Origin: Paenibacillus sp. PastM-3
GTDB taxonomy: Bacteria > Bacillota > Bacilli > Paenibacillales > Paenibacillaceae
NCBI RefSeq assembly: GCF_029893965.1
Contig: NZ_JARXXP010000027.1
Coordinates: forward strand, 1-64,000
DNA: 64,000 nucleotides
Reading direction: 5' to 3'
Position 1 is the first letter of the stretch, and every line of letters starts with the position of its first letter. Below the pieces are notes generated by a model, which worked only from the letters and a program-made list of their open reading frames with translations, did not search any database and had not been told where the DNA came from. Shown here in pieces: positions 43,642-55,977 of the stretch. The translations under genes and the position numbers were made by a program.

Positions 43642-43920
43642 ATGGGTCGCAGTTTAAAAAAGGGGCCGTTCATTGATGGCTACCTGCTGAAAAAAGTTGA
43701 GGAACTGAACGCGGCAGACAAGAAAGTCGTAGTAAAAACCTGGTCCCGTCGCTCAACTATTTTCCCTCAGTTTATCGGACATACGTTTGGTGTATATGAC
43801 GGCCGCAAACACGTGCCAGTATACGTAACGGAAGATATGGTAGGTCACAAATTGGGCGAGTTCGCGCCAACACGTACTTACAAAGGCCACGCGGGTGACG
43901 ATAAGAAAACAAGAAGATAA
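43642..43920 (+). CDS. rpsS: 30S ribosomal protein S19
   Basis: A 92-aa head protein. [17 protein letters not shown] at the N-terminus and [19 protein letters not shown] are conserved. Forms a pair with S13. RBS AAGGGAGGA. Confidence 0.97.
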   Translation: MGRSLKKGPFIDGYLLKKVEELNAADKKVVVKTWSRRSTIFPQFIGHTFGVYDGRKHVPVYVTEDMVGHKLGEFAPTRTYKGHAGDDKKTRR

Positions 43921-43953
43921 TTACAGGTCTTCGTTCGAGAGGAGGGAAAATAA

Positions 43954-44286
43954 ATGGAAGCAAAAGCACATGCTAGATCGGTGCGGATTTCTGCTCGCAA
44001 AGCGAAACTGGTTGTTGACTTGATTCGCGGCAAGCAAGTGGGGGAAGCTATTGCAATTCTTCGCCACACTCCAAAGTCCGCTTCTCCAGTAGTAGAAAAG
44101 CTGCTTAACTCGGCTATTGCCAATGCTGAGCACAACTACTCCATGGACGTGAACAGTCTGTTCGTTAGCGAAGTATTCGTTAACCAGGGTCCTACAATGA
44201 AACGTTTCCGTCCGCGCGCCATGGGCCGTGCAAGCCGGATCAATAAACGTACCAGCCACATTACTTTGGTGGTATCTGAGAAATAA
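43954..44286 (+). CDS. rplV: 50S ribosomal protein L22
   Basis: A 110-aa protein with a beta-hairpin that lines the exit tunnel ([19 protein letters not shown]). The hairpin tip shows no macrolide-resistance deletion. RBS GAGGAGGG. Confidence 0.97.
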   Translation: MEAKAHARSVRISARKAKLVVDLIRGKQVGEAIAILRHTPKSASPVVEKLLNSAIANAEHNYSMDVNSLFVSEVFVNQGPTMKRFRPRAMGRASRINKRTSHITLVVSEK

Positions 44287-44299
44287 GGAGGGATAGCAC

Positions 44300-44965
44300 G
44301 TGGGTCAAAAGGTAAATCCAGTCGGACTCCGAATCGGTATCATTCGCGATTGGGAATCTAAATGGTATGCAGGCAAAGATTTCGGTACTCTTTTAATGGA
44401 AGACGTCAAAATCCGGGAATACCTTAAAGGCAAGTTGAAGGATTCCTCTGTTTCCCGCATCGAGATCGAAAGAGCGGCAAGCCGGGTAAACGTTACAATT
44501 CACACTGCTAAGCCAGGTATGGTAATTGGTAAAGGCGGAGCAGAAGTAGAAGTACTTCGCAGCGCAGTTACAGCTATCGCCGGTGGCAAAAAAGTACACA
44601 TCAACATCAACGAAATTAAGCACCCTGAACTGGATGCTATTCTCGTAGCTGAAAGCATTGCACAACAATTGGAACGTCGTGTATCGTTCCGTCGTGCTCT
44701 GAAACAAGCAATTCAAAGAACTATGCGTTCCGGCGCAAAAGGAATCAAGACTCAAGTTGGCGGACGTCTTGGCGGCGCTGAGATTGCCCGTTCAGAAGGT
44801 TACAGCGAAGGAACAGTTCCACTTCATACGCTTCGTGCCGATATCGACTACGGAACGGCTGAAGCACATACTACTTACGGCCGTATCGGTGTGAAAGTAT
44901 GGATCTACCGTGGAGAAGTTCTTCCCCCAGCTAAGAAACAAGCTGCTCAGGAAGGAGGCAACTAA
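44300..44965 (+). CDS. rpsC: 30S ribosomal protein S3
   Basis: A 221-aa protein with an N-terminal KH domain (about 40-110, [15 protein letters not shown]) that helps form the mRNA entry channel. Start is GTG 44300 with AAGGAGGG upstream. 2 nt before rplP. Confidence 0.98.
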   Translation: MGQKVNPVGLRIGIIRDWESKWYAGKDFGTLLMEDVKIREYLKGKLKDSSVSRIEIERAASRVNVTIHTAKPGMVIGKGGAEVEVLRSAVTAIAGGKKVHININEIKHPELDAILVAESIAQQLERRVSFRRALKQAIQRTMRSGAKGIKTQVGGRLGGAEIARSEGYSEGTVPLHTLRADIDYGTAEAHTTYGRIGVKVWIYRGEVLPPAKKQAAQEGGN

Positions 44966-44967
44966 TC

Positions 44968-45402
44968 ATGTTGGTACCAAAGCGCGTTAAACACCGCAAG
45001 CAACAACGCGGTCACATGAAAGGTATGGCAAAAGGCGGCACTGAGCTCAACTTCGGTGAATTCGGTCTGCAAGCTCTGGAGCCATCTTGGATCACTAACC
45101 GTCAGATCGAAGCTGCCCGTATTGCGATGACACGTTACATCAAACGTGGTGGTCAGGTTTGGATTAAGATTTTCCCAGATAAGCCAATTACTCAGAAGCC
45201 TCTTGAGGTTCGTATGGGTAGTGGTAAAGGTAACGTTGAGAAATGGGTAGCCGTAGTTAAACCGGGCAAGATTATGTTCGAACTCGGAGGCGTGTCGGAA
45301 GAAATCGCTCGTGAAGCGATGCGTCTTGCCGCTCACAAGCTGCCTGTTAAGACTAAGTTTGTGAAACGTGAAGAAGTGGGTGGTGAAGCAAATGAAAGCT
45401 AA
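44968..45402 (+). CDS. rplP: 50S ribosomal protein L16
   Basis: A 144-aa protein near the A-site t[34 protein letters not shown] at the N-terminus is typical. Its 3' end overlaps rpmC by 11 nt. Confidence 0.98.
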   Translation: MLVPKRVKHRKQQRGHMKGMAKGGTELNFGEFGLQALEPSWITNRQIEAARIAMTRYIKRGGQVWIKIFPDKPITQKPLEVRMGSGKGNVEKWVAVVKPGKIMFELGGVSEEIAREAMRLAAHKLPVKTKFVKREEVGGEANES

Positions 45403-45589
45403 TGAACTTCGCAACTTAACCACTGCTGAGATTGAACAGAAGATCGCTGGTTTCAAGGAAGAGCTCTTCAATCTCCGTTTCCAATTGGCTACTGGCCAGC
45501 TGGATAACCCGACTCGGATTCGTGATGTGCGCAAGGAAATAGCTCGTGCTAAAACCGTTATCCATCAAAGAGTACTTGGGATTAGTTAA
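45392..45589 (+). CDS. rpmC: 50S ribosomal protein L29
   Basis: A 65-aa two-helix protein by the exit tunnel. [18 protein letters not shown] and the C-terminal [15 protein letters not shown] are family features. ATG 45392 lies inside the rplP end, so it is translationally coupled; the RBS (GGTGG) is weak. Confidence 0.96.
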   Translation: MKANELRNLTTAEIEQKIAGFKEELFNLRFQLATGQLDNPTRIRDVRKEIARAKTVIHQRVLGIS

Positions 45590-45633
45590 GCGAGGGCGGA
45601 TCAATAGATCCGTAATCAGGAAGGAGGCTAACT

Positions 45634-45900
45634 ATGAGCGAAGAACGTAACGCACGTAAAGTGCAGATCGGTAAAGTAGTCAGCGACAAAATGGATAAAA
45701 CCATCGTAATTGCTGTTGAAACTTATAAAAAGCATGACCTGTACCACAAACGCATCAAGTCCACGAAGAAATTCAAGGCACATGATGAAGAGAACGTAGC
45801 AAAAATCGGTGACACCGTGAAAATCATGGAAACTCGTCCGCTCTCCAAAGACAAACGCTGGAGACTGGTTGAAGTGGTTGAAAAAGCGGTTATCATCTAA
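45634..45900 (+). CDS. rpsQ: 30S ribosomal protein S17
   Basis: An 88-aa OB-fold 16S binder. [22 protein letters not shown] and the signature [25 protein letters not shown] are intact. RBS AAGGAGG. Confidence 0.97.
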   Translation: MSEERNARKVQIGKVVSDKMDKTIVIAVETYKKHDLYHKRIKSTKKFKAHDEENVAKIGDTVKIMETRPLSKDKRWRLVEVVEKAVII

Positions 45901-45938
45901 GATAATCAGACAGTTTTTCCGGAAGGAGGAAATTAATA

Positions 45939-46307
45939 ATGATTCAACCATTTACACGTTTGCATGTGGCTGACAACTCTGGTGCGAAGGAACTGATGTG
46001 TATCCGCGTACTGGGTGGTACTGGACGCCGTACAGCAGCAATCGGTGATCTGATCGTTTGTTCCGTTAAACAAGCAACACCAGGCGGCGTTGTCAAAAAA
46101 GGTGATGTTGTTAGAGCGGTAGTAGTTCGTACAAAGCGTTCGGTACGCCGTAAAGACGGATCTTACATTTCATTCGACGAAAACGCAGCTGTTGTTGTTA
46201 AAGACGACAGAAGCCCGCGCGGAACACGTATTTTCGGACCAGTTGCTCGCGAACTCCGCGATAAAGACTACATGAAGATCGTTTCCTTGGCACCGGAAGT
46301 AATCTAA
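45939..46307 (+). CDS. rplN: 50S ribosomal protein L14
   Basis: A 122-aa intersubunit protein. [28 protein letters not shown] and [23 protein letters not shown] are diagnostic. It is the binding site of the silencing factor RsfS. RBS GGAGG. Confidence 0.98.
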   Translation: MIQPFTRLHVADNSGAKELMCIRVLGGTGRRTAAIGDLIVCSVKQATPGGVVKKGDVVRAVVVRTKRSVRRKDGSYISFDENAAVVVKDDRSPRGTRIFGPVARELRDKDYMKIVSLAPEVI

Positions 46308-46365
46308 TAAGTTACCACAGAGTAACGTGAAGTACTGAGAAGGTTAGTCATAGGAGGTGTAATCA

Positions 46366-46719
46366 ATGCCTAGAGTGAAAAAAGTTCTGGAATCCCATAA
46401 CAATAAACTGCACGTTAAAAAAGATGATGTGGTGCTTGTGATCAGCGGGAAGGACAAAGGTAAAAAAGGCCGTGTCATCGCTGCTTATCCTCGCGAAAAC
46501 CGCGTACTGGTAGAAGGCGTAAACATGGTGAAAAAACACCAGAAGCCTAACCAACTGAATCCGCAAGGCGGAATCATCGAGCAGGAAGCTTCGATCCATG
46601 TGTCCAACGTAATGCACATCGATCCGAAGAGCGGTAAAGTAACACGTATCGGTTACAAAGTGCTCGATAACGGTAAGAAGGTTCGGGTAGCTAAGAGATC
46701 CGGAGAGATTATCGACTAA
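46366..46719 (+). CDS. rplX: 50S ribosomal protein L24
   Basis: A 117-aa assembly initiator with an N-terminal KOW motif ([32 protein letters not shown]). RBS AGGAGGTG before ATG 46366. Confidence 0.97.
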   Translation: MPRVKKVLESHNNKLHVKKDDVVLVISGKDKGKKGRVIAAYPRENRVLVEGVNMVKKHQKPNQLNPQGGIIEQEASIHVSNVMHIDPKSGKVTRIGYKVLDNGKKVRVAKRSGEIID

Positions 46720-46748
46720 TTAGTCCTAAAGAAAGGAGGTAAATCTTC

Positions 46749-47291
46749 ATGGCAGCAAGAATGAAAGAACGTTATTTGAATGAAATTACACCTGCTCTGA
46801 TGCAGAAGTTCAACTATACAACTGTTATGCAAGTACCTAAGATCGAGAAGGTTGTCATCAACATGGGTGTGGGTGACGCTGTTCAGAACTCCAAAGTACT
46901 TGATGCTGCAGTTAACGACATGCAATTGATCTCTGGTCAAAAGCCTGTTATCACTAAAGCAAAGAAATCCATCGCCGGTTTCAAACTGCGCGAAAACATG
47001 CCGATCGGGGTAAAAGTAACACTGCGCGGCGAGCGTATGTACTACTTCCTGGACAAATTGTTCAACGTAACGCTTCCACGTGTACGTGACTTCCGCGGTG
47101 TATCCACCAAAGCCTTTGACGGCCGTGGTAACTACACACTTGGTCTTAAAGAACAACTGATCTTCCCGGAAATCGAGTATGATAAAGTTGATAAGGTCCG
47201 CGGTATGGACATCGTTATCGTAACTACTGCAAAGACGGATGAGGAATCCCGTGAGCTGCTGGGCCAGCTGGGAATGCCTTTCTCTAAATAA
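46749..47291 (+). CDS. rplE: 50S ribosomal protein L5
   Basis: A 180-aa 5S rRNA-binding protein. [16 protein letters not shown] and [20 protein letters not shown] are conserved. RBS AAAGGAGG. Confidence 0.98.
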   Translation: MAARMKERYLNEITPALMQKFNYTTVMQVPKIEKVVINMGVGDAVQNSKVLDAAVNDMQLISGQKPVITKAKKSIAGFKLRENMPIGVKVTLRGERMYYFLDKLFNVTLPRVRDFRGVSTKAFDGRGNYTLGLKEQLIFPEIEYDKVDKVRGMDIVIVTTAKTDEESRELLGQLGMPFSK

Positions 47292-47335
47292 GAATCAATA
47301 TTTCTCCGAAACTGTTTAGGAGGTGTCAGGCTAAA

Positions 47336-47521
47336 GTGGCAAAAACTTCGATGAAAGTTAAACAACAACGCGAACCTAAGTTCAAAGTACGTGCATACAC
47401 ACGTTGCGAGCGTTGCGGCCGTCCACATTCGGTACTGCAGAAGTTCAAAATTTGCAGAATTTGTTTCCGTGAGTTAGCTTATAAAGGCCAGATCCCTGGC
47501 GTGAAAAAAGCAAGTTGGTAA
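47336..47521 (+). CDS. rpsN: 30S ribosomal protein S14, type Z
   Basis: A 61-aa short zinc-binding S14. Ligands Cys24, 27, 40 and 43 are present. Start is GTG 47336 with TAGGAGGTG upstream. The zinc-free S14 paralogue is not in this window. Confidence 0.97.
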   Translation: MAKTSMKVKQQREPKFKVRAYTRCERCGRPHSVLQKFKICRICFRELAYKGQIPGVKKASW

Positions 47522-47553
47522 GAGATCTATAACCGGGAAGGAGGTTTACACAC

Positions 47554-47952
47554 ATGACTATGTCTGATCCTATTGCAGATATGCTTACTCGTATTCGTAA
47601 CGCTAACATTGTGCGTCACGAGACAGTAGAAATGCCTGCTTCTACTATGAAAAAACAAATCGCGGACATTCTGAAGCGTGAAGGCTTCATTCGTGATGCT
47701 GAATTCGTTGAAGATAGCAAACAAGGGATTATCCGTATCTTCTTGAAATACGGCCCTAACCAAGAGCGTGTTATCTCTGGTCTGAAAAGAATCAGTAAGC
47801 CAGGTCTTCGTGTTTACACGAAGAGCAACGAAGTACCACGTGTACTCGGTGGCCTTGGAATCGCGATTATCTCCACATCTAAGGGAGTTATGACCGACAA
47901 AGAAGCTCGTCAATCCAAATCCGGCGGAGAAGTTGTCTGCTACGTATGGTAA
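47554..47952 (+). CDS. rpsH: 30S ribosomal protein S8
   Basis: A 132-aa 16S central-domain binder. [15 protein letters not shown] and [21 protein letters not shown] are diagnostic. S8 represses spc operons in E. coli. ATG 47554 follows GAAGGAGG; ATG 47560 is an alternative start. Confidence 0.97.
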   Translation: MTMSDPIADMLTRIRNANIVRHETVEMPASTMKKQIADILKREGFIRDAEFVEDSKQGIIRIFLKYGPNQERVISGLKRISKPGLRVYTKSNEVPRVLGGLGIAIISTSKGVMTDKEARQSKSGGEVVCYVW

Positions 47953-47982
47953 TAAACGTCACAAGATAAGGAGGTGCAACAC

Positions 47983-48525
47983 ATGTCTCGTATTGGTCGC
48001 AAACCAATCGCAGTACCTAGCGGTGTAGATGTCACTCTTGACAACACCGTTATTACAGTAAAAGGTCCTAAAGGCACTTTGACTCGTGAACTTCATAAAG
48101 ACATGAAGGTTACAGTTGAAAATAACGAAATTACCGTTGTTCGCCCGTCGGATAACAAATTGCATCGTTCACTTCACGGCACAACCCGCTCCGTTGTCAG
48201 CAACATGGTAAGCGGTGTGACTGAAGGTTTCTCGAAATCTCTGGAGCTGGTTGGGGTCGGATATCGTGCAAGCAAATCCGGAGATAAAATCGTTCTGAAC
48301 GTTGGTTACTCCCACCCGGTTGAAATCACACCGGAAGCGGGCATCGAGTTCGAAGTTCCTGCGAACACGAAGATCATCGTTAAAGGTATCGACAAAGAAC
48401 GCGTTGGCGCTTATGCTGCCAAGATCCGTTCCGTTCGTGAACCAGAACCGTATAAAGGTAAAGGTATTAAGTACGAAGGCGAGCGTATTATCCGTAAGGA
48501 AGGTAAAGCCGGTAAGAAGAAATAA
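47983..48525 (+). CDS. rplF: 50S ribosomal protein L6
   Basis: A 180-aa duplicated-fold protein near the sarcin-ricin loop. [14 protein letters not shown] and [26 protein letters not shown] are conserved. ATG 47983 with AAGGAGGTG upstream; in-frame GTG 47974 is part of the RBS. Confidence 0.97.
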   Translation: MSRIGRKPIAVPSGVDVTLDNTVITVKGPKGTLTRELHKDMKVTVENNEITVVRPSDNKLHRSLHGTTRSVVSNMVSGVTEGFSKSLELVGVGYRASKSGDKIVLNVGYSHPVEITPEAGIEFEVPANTKIIVKGIDKERVGAYAAKIRSVREPEPYKGKGIKYEGERIIRKEGKAGKKK

Positions 48526-48613
48526 TCGGCTTACTCTTCTTCACAATAAGATACCCCGTGCATCGTAAAGTGAAGCTGCTCTGCAGCAAACTGAAGGGAG
48601 TGAAATGGAAGTC

Positions 48614-48982
48614 ATGATTACAAAAGAGGACAAAAACAAGGCTCGTCTCAAAAGACACCTGCGTGTTCGTAAGAAGATCCAGGGAACTGTTGAGCGTCCA
48701 CGTTTAAACGTGTTCCGTTCTGCGAAACACATCTATGCTCAATTGATCGATGACGTGGCTGGTGTTACTCTGGTATCTGCCTCCACTCTGGATAAAGAAC
48801 TGAGCGCAACAATCGGCAATGGCGGCAGCGTTGAAGCTGCAAGCAAAGTAGGTCAACTGATCGCTGAGCGCGCTAAAGCAAAAGGTTATGCAGTGGTTGT
48901 ATTTGACCGCGGCGGATACCTGTACCATGGACGGATTCAGGCTTTGGCTGATGCAGCTCGCGAAGCTGGTCTTGAATTCTAG
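48614..48982 (+). CDS. rplR: 50S ribosomal protein L18
   Basis: A 122-aa 5S rRNA-binding protein. [19 protein letters not shown] and the C-terminal [25 protein letters not shown] are family features. ATG 48614 gives the family length, but the GGGAG at 48596-48600 is 13 nt away; ATG 48605, three codons upstream, is possible though too close. Confidence 0.95.
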   Translation: MITKEDKNKARLKRHLRVRKKIQGTVERPRLNVFRSAKHIYAQLIDDVAGVTLVSASTLDKELSATIGNGGSVEAASKVGQLIAERAKAKGYAVVVFDRGGYLYHGRIQALADAAREAGLEF

Positions 48983-49008
48983 AATATTTCTAAAAGGAGG
49001 TTAACGAC

Positions 49009-49506
49009 TTGCGTATAGATCCGAACAGTTTAGAGCTGACTGAAAGAGTTGTACACATCAACCGTGTAGCAAAAGTTGTAAAAGGCGGACGCCGTTTCAG
49101 CTTTAGTGCACTTGTAGTTGTGGGCGACGGCAACGGCTATGTCGGTGCGGGTATTGGTAAAGCCGGTGAAGTTCCGGATGCCATCCGTAAAGGCATTGAA
49201 GACGCCAAGAAAAACCTGATTCACATTCCAATCGTAGGAACTTCGATTCCTCACCTCGTTACTGGACATTTCGGCGCAGGACGCGTGCTGCTGAAACCAG
49301 CTTCCGAAGGTACTGGCGTTATCGCCGGCGGTCCTGTTCGTGCGGTACTGGAATTGGCAGGCGTTGGCGACATCTTGACAAAATCTTTGGGTTCTTCGAA
49401 TTCCATGAACATGGTCAATGCAACTTTAGAGGGTCTTTCCCGCCTGAAGCGCATTGAAGAAGTCGCGAAACTTCGCGGCAAATCTGTCGAAGAATTACGC
49501 GGTTAA
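49009..49506 (+). CDS. rpsE: 30S ribosomal protein S5
   Basis: A 165-aa accuracy protein. The dsRBD-like part [24 protein letters not shown] shows no spectinomycin-resistance change. TTG 49009 is used as start with AAAGGAGG upstream; no ATG is near. Confidence 0.97.
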   Translation: MRIDPNSLELTERVVHINRVAKVVKGGRRFSFSALVVVGDGNGYVGAGIGKAGEVPDAIRKGIEDAKKNLIHIPIVGTSIPHLVTGHFGAGRVLLKPASEGTGVIAGGPVRAVLELAGVGDILTKSLGSSNSMNMVNATLEGLSRLKRIEEVAKLRGKSVEELRG

Positions 49507-49520
49507 GGAGGGGAACGTCA

Positions 49521-49706
49521 ATGGCTAAATTGCAAATTACCCTCGTTCGCAGTGTAATCGGTCGTCCACAGACACAACGTGTTACTGTTAAGACGCTCGG
49601 CCTGGGCAAAACCAACTCGACCGTGGTTCACAATGACACTCCTGCAATTCGCGGAATGATCAACAAAGTGAGCCATTTGCTGTCCGTAACAGAAATTGAA
49701 GGCTAA
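49521..49706 (+). CDS. rpmD: 50S ribosomal protein L30
   Basis: A 61-aa small ferredoxin-like protein, [28 protein letters not shown]. 14 nt after rpsE, with AAGGAGGGG as RBS. Confidence 0.96.
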   Translation: MAKLQITLVRSVIGRPQTQRVTVKTLGLGKTNSTVVHNDTPAIRGMINKVSHLLSVTEIEG

Positions 49707-49747
49707 ATGCCTCGCATAAATTAACAAAACATAAGGAGGTGCAAACG

Positions 49748-50188
49748 ATGAAGTTACATGAACTTGCTCCAGCTCCTGGATCCCGCAAAGAACGCAACCG
49801 CGTTGGTCGCGGACCAAGTAGCGGTAACGGTAAAACGTCCGGACGTGGTCATAAAGGTCAGAACTCCCGTTCCGGCGGTGGTGTTCGTCCTGGCTTCGAG
49901 GGTGGTCAAAACCCGCTCTATCGTCGTCTGCCTAAACGTGGTTTCATCAATCCTACCCGTAAAGAGTATGCGATTGTGAACCTGGAAGATCTGAATAGCT
50001 TTGCTGAAGGAACTGAAGTGACTCCACAGTTGCTGATTGAAACTGGTGTTGTCAAGAATTCCAAGAGCGGCATCAAGATCCTCGGTAATGGCGAACTGGC
50101 CGTTAAATTGACTGTACAAGCAAATAAGTTCTCTCAATCTGCGGTAGAGAAAATCGAGGCTGCCGGCGGTAAAACCGAGGTGATCTAA
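49748..50188 (+). CDS. rplO: 50S ribosomal protein L15
   Basis: A 146-aa protein with a basic glycine-rich N-terminus ([24 protein letters not shown]). ATG 49748 with AAGGAGGTG upstream; in-frame ATG-less extension ignored. Stop overlaps secY start by one base. Confidence 0.97.
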   Translation: MKLHELAPAPGSRKERNRVGRGPSSGNGKTSGRGHKGQNSRSGGGVRPGFEGGQNPLYRRLPKRGFINPTRKEYAIVNLEDLNSFAEGTEVTPQLLIETGVVKNSKSGIKILGNGELAVKLTVQANKFSQSAVEKIEAAGGKTEVI

Positions 50189-51486
50189 TGTTCAAGACGC
50201 TTAAGAATATATGGCATGTTGAAGATTTGCGCAAAAAGATCCTGTTTACCCTGTTCGTTCTGATCATCTACCGCATCGGTTCGTTTGTACCGGTTCCCGG
50301 TGTGAACAAAGAAGTGCTGGAATCAACAAATCAGAGCGGCGAAGCTTTGATGGGTCTTTTGAACACCTTCTCGGGCGGAGCGCTCAAAAACTTCTCGATT
50401 TTTGCGATTAGTATTTACCCGTACATCACAGCATCCATCATAGTGCAATTGCTCTCGATGGATGTTATTCCTAAGTTTGCCGAATGGGCTAAGCAAGGGG
50501 AGCACGGGAAAAAGCAACTGGCGCAAATCACCCGTTACGGTACAGTCGTACTCGGTCTGATTCAAGCGTTTGCGACCTCAATCGGGTTTAACCGGATCTA
50601 CGGCACTGAGATGATTCCGAATGCAACCTTTGCGGATTACCTGCTGATCGCGATCATACTGACTGCAGGTACATCGTTCCTGATGTGGCTTGGTGAACAG
50701 ATCACTGAAAAGGGAATAGGAAACGGGATTTCGATCCTGATTTTTGCGGGAATCGTCGCCGCCATCCCGGGATATATCACGACTACGGCGCAATCAAGCT
50801 TTATTCAGCCGGATCAGGTGTTCCTGAATATTCTTAAAGTCGTTATTATACTGATCGTGATTGTGGGTATTATTACAGGGGTTATCTTTGTTCAACAAGG
50901 TATCCGTAAGATCCCTGTACAATATGCCAAACGCGTGGTCGGTAACAAAATGTACGGTGGACAGAATACACACATTCCGCTTAAAATCAATGCGGCAGGT
51001 GTAATTCCGGTAATCTTTGCCGTTTCACTGCTTCAATTTCCAATTGTAATCTCGAGCTTTTGGTCAACGCATGAATGGGCTAAATGGATCACCAACAATC
51101 TTGCTCATGATAAGCCGCTAGGGATGGTACTGTATGTAATCATGATCATCGGATTTACGTTCTTCTACACGTTTGTCCAGATGAACCCGCAGCAGATGGC
51201 TGACAACATGAAGAAGAACGGTGGTTACATTCCTGGTATCCGTCCGGGTAAAGCAACTGAGAAGTATTTGACCAGAGTAATGTCGCGCCTGACCATGTCC
51301 GGTGCCCTTTTCCTGGCTGTTATTTCTGTCTTGCCTGTACTCTTCGGTTCCCTGTCCGGCTTGCCGCGGCAGGTGCAGATTGGCGGTACCGCGCTGTTGA
51401 TCGTGGTCGGTGTAGCACTGGATACGATGAAGCAGATCGAGAGCCAATTGATCAAACGCCATTACAAAGGCTTCATCAACAAATAG
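50188..51486 (+). CDS. secY: Preprotein translocase subunit SecY
   Basis: A 432-aa membrane channel with ten hydrophobic helices. FVPVPGVN (about 32-39), the plug region LLNTFSGGALKNFSIFA and PGIRPGKATEKYL are conserved. Works with SecE (20574) and SecG, not encoded here. Coupled to rplO by TAATG. Confidence 0.98.
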   Translation: MFKTLKNIWHVEDLRKKILFTLFVLIIYRIGSFVPVPGVNKEVLESTNQSGEALMGLLNTFSGGALKNFSIFAISIYPYITASIIVQLLSMDVIPKFAEWAKQGEHGKKQLAQITRYGTVVLGLIQAFATSIGFNRIYGTEMIPNATFADYLLIAIILTAGTSFLMWLGEQITEKGIGNGISILIFAGIVAAIPGYITTTAQSSFIQPDQVFLNILKVVIILIVIVGIITGVIFVQQGIRKIPVQYAKRVVGNKMYGGQNTHIPLKINAAGVIPVIFAVSLLQFPIVISSFWSTHEWAKWITNNLAHDKPLGMVLYVIMIIGFTFFYTFVQMNPQQMADNMKKNGGYIPGIRPGKATEKYLTRVMSRLTMSGALFLAVISVLPVLFGSLSGLPRQVQIGGTALLIVVGVALDTMKQIESQLIKRHYKGFINK

Positions 51487-51508
51487 GCGATAGGTTCCGT
51501 GAAGCTAA

Positions 51509-52228
<720 letters not shown>

Positions 52229-52232
52229 TGTA

Positions 52233-52985
52233 ATGATCATTTGTAAATCCGAGCAGGAACTTGCCTTTATGAGGGAAGCTGGTCGTATTGTTGCCGAGAG
52301 TCACCGGCTGATTGCCAAGGCCATTGAGCCTGGGATCACCACCGGAGAGCTCGACAGAATCGCCGATCAATATATTCGCAGTCAAGGTGCTGTGCCGTCT
52401 TTCAAAGGTTACAACGGTTTTCCTGCCAGCATTTGCGCTTCAGTCAACGAACAATTGGTGCATGGATTTCCGGGTAAACGCAAGCTGATCGAAGGTGACA
52501 TTGTGACGCTGGATATTGGTGCCGAGTACCGCGGTTATCACGGTGATTCCGCCTGGACCTACGGAGTGGGCAGCATTTCCGAAGAAGCTCAGCGTCTGCT
52601 GGACGTCACGGAAGGCTCCTTGTACGCAGGATTGGCGTTAGTCAAACCGGATGTGCGCTTGTTTACAATCTCCCATGCGATCCAGCAGTATATCGAGGAC
52701 GCCGGTTTTTCCGTCGTGCGCGAGTATGTTGGCCATGGCATCGGGGCAGAACTGCATGAAGAACCGCAAATTCCGAACTATGGCATAGCGGACCGCGGAC
52801 CACGTCTGAAGCCGGGTATGGTACTCGCGATTGAGCCGATGGTAAACGCCGGGGACAGATATGTCAGAACTCTGGAAGATAACTGGACGGTCGTCACGGT
52901 AGACGGCTCACTCTGTGCTCACTTCGAGCATACAGTAGCTGTTACACCAGACGGCATGGAAATTTTCACAAAACTGAATGCGTAG
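52233..52985 (+). CDS. map: Methionine aminopeptidase, type I
   Basis: A 250-aa metalloprotease that removes initiator methionine. Metal ligands are in [18 protein letters not shown] (two Asp), [18 protein letters not shown] (His) and AIEPMVNAG plus EHTVAVT (two Glu). ATG 52233 is 4 nt after adk with a weak GGGG RBS, so coupling to adk is likely. Lacks the N-terminal SH3 extension. Confidence 0.96.
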   Translation: MIICKSEQELAFMREAGRIVAESHRLIAKAIEPGITTGELDRIADQYIRSQGAVPSFKGYNGFPASICASVNEQLVHGFPGKRKLIEGDIVTLDIGAEYRGYHGDSAWTYGVGSISEEAQRLLDVTEGSLYAGLALVKPDVRLFTISHAIQQYIEDAGFSVVREYVGHGIGAELHEEPQIPNYGIADRGPRLKPGMVLAIEPMVNAGDRYVRTLEDNWTVVTVDGSLCAHFEHTVAVTPDGMEIFTKLNA

Positions 52986-52996
52986 GTGATCTTCAC

Positions 52997-53305
52997 GTGA
53001 ATACTGGGAGCAGCCCGCAGGTTGGTCAGATCGTGAGAATTCTCAAAGGCAAAGATGCCGGAGAGGCTGCCGTTGTTATCGCAGTTGTTGATAGCAGGTT
53101 TGTATACATTGCTGACGGAGACAAACGAAAGTTTGACGGGCCGAAGAAGAAGAATATTCATCATCTGGAGCTCATACCCTTCATAAGCAGTGAGGTTGTG
53201 AACAGTTTGGAAGAAACCGGCCGGGTAACCAACGGAAAGCTGCGGTTCGCAGTAATGAAGTATGGAAATCCAGCTGGAAAAAGTGCTGATGAGAAAGGAG
53301 ACTAA
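52997..53305 (+). CDS. KOW-domain RNA-binding protein (L14e-like)
   Basis: A 102-aa protein with an N-terminal KOW motif ([33 protein letters not shown], 9-41), similar to ribosomal L14e/L6e/L27e folds. It sits between map and infA where B. subtilis has ybzG. RNA-binding is inferred. Start is GTG 52997; RBS is weak (TAGGTGATC). Confidence 0.85.
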   Translation: MNTGSSPQVGQIVRILKGKDAGEAAVVIAVVDSRFVYIADGDKRKFDGPKKKNIHHLELIPFISSEVVNSLEETGRVTNGKLRFAVMKYGNPAGKSADEKGD

Positions 53306-53307
53306 CT

Positions 53308-53690
<383 letters not shown>

Positions 53691-53709
53691 GAAGGGGGTG
53701 TAGCGTAAA

Positions 53710-54078
53710 ATGGCTCGTATAGCTGGTGTGGATTTGCCACGTGACAAACGCGTTGAGATCGCCTTGACTTATATTTTCGGAATCGGTAAAACGACTTCCC
53801 AGAAAATTCTTAATGAAACAGGCATTAACGTTAACACACGTGTCCGTGATTTGACGGAAGATGAAGTCAGCAAACTGCGTGAAACGATCGACAAATCGGT
53901 CAAGGTTGAAGGTGACCTGCGTCGTGAAATTTCCTTGAATATTAAGCGTCTTACTGAGATCGGCTGTTACCGCGGTGTTCGCCACCGTCGTGGATTGCCT
54001 GTTCGCGGTCAACGCACTAAAACCAATGCTCGTACCCGTAAAGGCCCGCGCCGTACGGTAGCAAACAAAAAGAAATAA
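53710..54078 (+). CDS. rpsM: 30S ribosomal protein S13
   Basis: A 122-aa head protein that contacts P-site t[28 protein letters not shown] and the basic tail [21 protein letters not shown] are typical. RBS AAGGGGGTG. Confidence 0.98.
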   Translation: MARIAGVDLPRDKRVEIALTYIFGIGKTTSQKILNETGINVNTRVRDLTEDEVSKLRETIDKSVKVEGDLRREISLNIKRLTEIGCYRGVRHRRGLPVRGQRTKTNARTRKGPRRTVANKKK

Positions 54079-54097
54079 GAAGGGGTGATAAGAGACA

Positions 54098-54493
54098 ATG
54101 GCTAAACCGAAAAAAGTCGTACGTACAAAACGTCGCGACCGGAAAAATATCGAGTCTGGCGTGGCACACATCCGTTCCACGTTCAACAACACTATCGTTA
54201 CGATCACGGATCCTCACGGAAATGCAATTTCCTGGGCTAGCTCCGGTGGTCAAGGATTCAGAGGTTCCCGTAAATCGACTCCATTTGCAGCGCAAATGGC
54301 AGCCGAAACTGCTGCTAAGGCAGCTATGGAACACGGCATGAAGTCCGTTGAAGTTATGGTTAAAGGACCGGGTGCGGGCCGCGAAGCTGCCATCCGTTCC
54401 CTTCAGGCCGCTGGTCTTGAAGTAAACCTCATTAAAGACGTAACTCCGGTTCCTCACAATGGATGCCGTCCGCCGAAACGTCGCCGCGTATAG
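54098..54493 (+). CDS. rpsK: 30S ribosomal protein S11
   Basis: A 131-aa platform protein. [18 protein letters not shown] and the C-terminal [18 protein letters not shown] are diagnostic. RBS AAGGGGTG. Confidence 0.98.
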   Translation: MAKPKKVVRTKRRDRKNIESGVAHIRSTFNNTIVTITDPHGNAISWASSGGQGFRGSRKSTPFAAQMAAETAAKAAMEHGMKSVEVMVKGPGAGREAAIRSLQAAGLEVNLIKDVTPVPHNGCRPPKRRRV

Positions 54494-54513
54494 TGAAATC
54501 AGAATTGTGATTG

Positions 54514-54522
54514 TGGTATAAT
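54514..54522 (+). promoter_or_regulatory. Internal extended -10 promoter before rpoA
   Basis: TGG-TATAAT without a clear -35 box. It is embedded in an inverted repeat TCAGAATT (54499-54506)/AATTCTGA (54520-54527). Likely gives extra rpoA-rplQ transcription. Confidence 0.55.
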
Positions 54523-54624
54523 TCTGACGCATCTGCTAATAATAGGTGTTTAGGCATACTACATGATGCACCTGATGGGGTGACAGTTTCATATAGGAGC
54601 GACGTTTGAAGGAGGGGTACACTC

Positions 54625-55569
54625 GTGATAGAAATCGAAAAGCCGAAAATTGAGACCGTAGAAGCCAATGATGAAGGAACCTATGGGAAATTCGTAGTTG
54701 AACCGCTGGAACGTGGATATGGCACGACTCTGGGGAACTCGCTTCGCCGGATTCTGCTGTCCTCCCTGCCGGGAGCCGCTGTGACTTCGGTCCAAATTGA
54801 CGGCGTTCTGCATGAGTTCTCGACCGTTCCTGGCGTAATGGAAGATGTGACGGAAATCATTCTGAACCTCAAAGCTCTTTCGCTGAAGATCCATTCAGAC
54901 GAAGAGAAGGTGTTCGAGATTGATGCTGAGGGTGAAGGCATCGTTACCGCAGGTGATATCCGTGCGGACAGCGATGTTGAAATCCTCAATCCGGATCTTC
55001 ATATTGCAACGCTGGGACCTGGCGCGAGACTTCACATGCGTATTTTTGCAGGCCGTGGTCGCGGCTATGTCCAAGCAGACCGGAACAAACGCGACGATCA
55101 GCCAATCGGTGTAATTCCGGTTGACTCCATCTACACGCCGATTTCCCGCGTAAACTATGTCATTGATAACACTCGTGTCGGACAAGTGACTAACTATGAC
55201 AAGCTGACGCTGGAAGTTTGGACTGATGGCAGTATCAGACCGGAAGAGGCTGTAAGCCTCGGAGCCAAAATTTTGAACGAGCACCTCGTCTTATTCGTAG
55301 GTCTTACGGATGAAGCGAAAGACGCCGAAATTATGGTGGAAAAAGAAGAAGACAAAAAAGAAAAAGTGCTTGAGATGACAATCGAAGAGCTTGATCTTTC
55401 TGTCCGTTCCTACAACTGCCTCAAACGTGCCGGTATCAATACCGTACAAGAGCTGACTACGAAAACTGAAGAAGATATGATGAAGGTCCGTAACCTGGGC
55501 CGCAAATCTTTGGAAGAAGTTCAAGAGAAGCTTGAAGAGCTTGGTTTGGGTCTTCGCACAGAAGAATAG
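54625..55569 (+). CDS. rpoA: DNA-directed RNA polymerase subunit alpha
   Basis: A 314-aa subunit. N-domain (1-230) with [23 protein letters not shown] for dimerisation, acidic linker (about 233-245), and C-terminal domain (about 250-314) with the DNA-binding determinants [16 protein letters not shown] and [12 protein letters not shown]. Start is GTG 54625 with GAAGGAGGGG upstream. Confidence 0.98.
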   Translation: MIEIEKPKIETVEANDEGTYGKFVVEPLERGYGTTLGNSLRRILLSSLPGAAVTSVQIDGVLHEFSTVPGVMEDVTEIILNLKALSLKIHSDEEKVFEIDAEGEGIVTAGDIRADSDVEILNPDLHIATLGPGARLHMRIFAGRGRGYVQADRNKRDDQPIGVIPVDSIYTPISRVNYVIDNTRVGQVTNYDKLTLEVWTDGSIRPEEAVSLGAKILNEHLVLFVGLTDEAKDAEIMVEKEEDKKEKVLEMTIEELDLSVRSYNCLKRAGINTVQELTTKTEEDMMKVRNLGRKSLEEVQEKLEELGLGLRTEE

Positions 55570-55611
55570 TTCACAGATTGCTTGAGTACTTGAGTGAAGG
55601 AGGGAAAACAA

Positions 55612-55977
55612 ATGGCATACCAAAAATTGGGCCGTGATTCCAGTGCGCGCAAAGCGTTGTTCCGTGACATGGTAACGGATCTGTTCCTATACGAGCGCAT
55701 CCAGACAACGGAAGCCAAAGCGAAGGAAGTTCGTTCCATCGCTGAGAAACTGATCACTAAAGCTAAGAAGGGCGATCTTCATGCTCGCCGTCAAGTAGCT
55801 GCTTTTGTTCGTCGTGAGACTGTAGACGGTGAGCAAGATGCAATCCAAAAATTGTTCTCTGATATTGCTCCTCGTTACACAGAGCGTCCAGGCGGATACA
55901 CTCGTATCCTGAAGCTGGGACCTCGCCGTGGCGATGCTGCGCCTATGGTTTATCTTGAACTGGTAGACCGCGCGTAG
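55612..55977 (+). CDS. rplQ: 50S ribosomal protein L17
   Basis: A 121-aa protein, [20 protein letters not shown] at the start. ATG 55612 with GAAGGAGGG upstream; the open frame six codons upstream is RBS region. Last gene of the alpha cluster. In B. subtilis the cobalt/ECF transporter genes ecfA1-ecfA2-ecfT follow; here they do not. Confidence 0.97.
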   Translation: MAYQKLGRDSSARKALFRDMVTDLFLYERIQTTEAKAKEVRSIAEKLITKAKKGDLHARRQVAAFVRRETVDGEQDAIQKLFSDIAPRYTERPGGYTRILKLGPRRGDAAPMVYLELVDRA

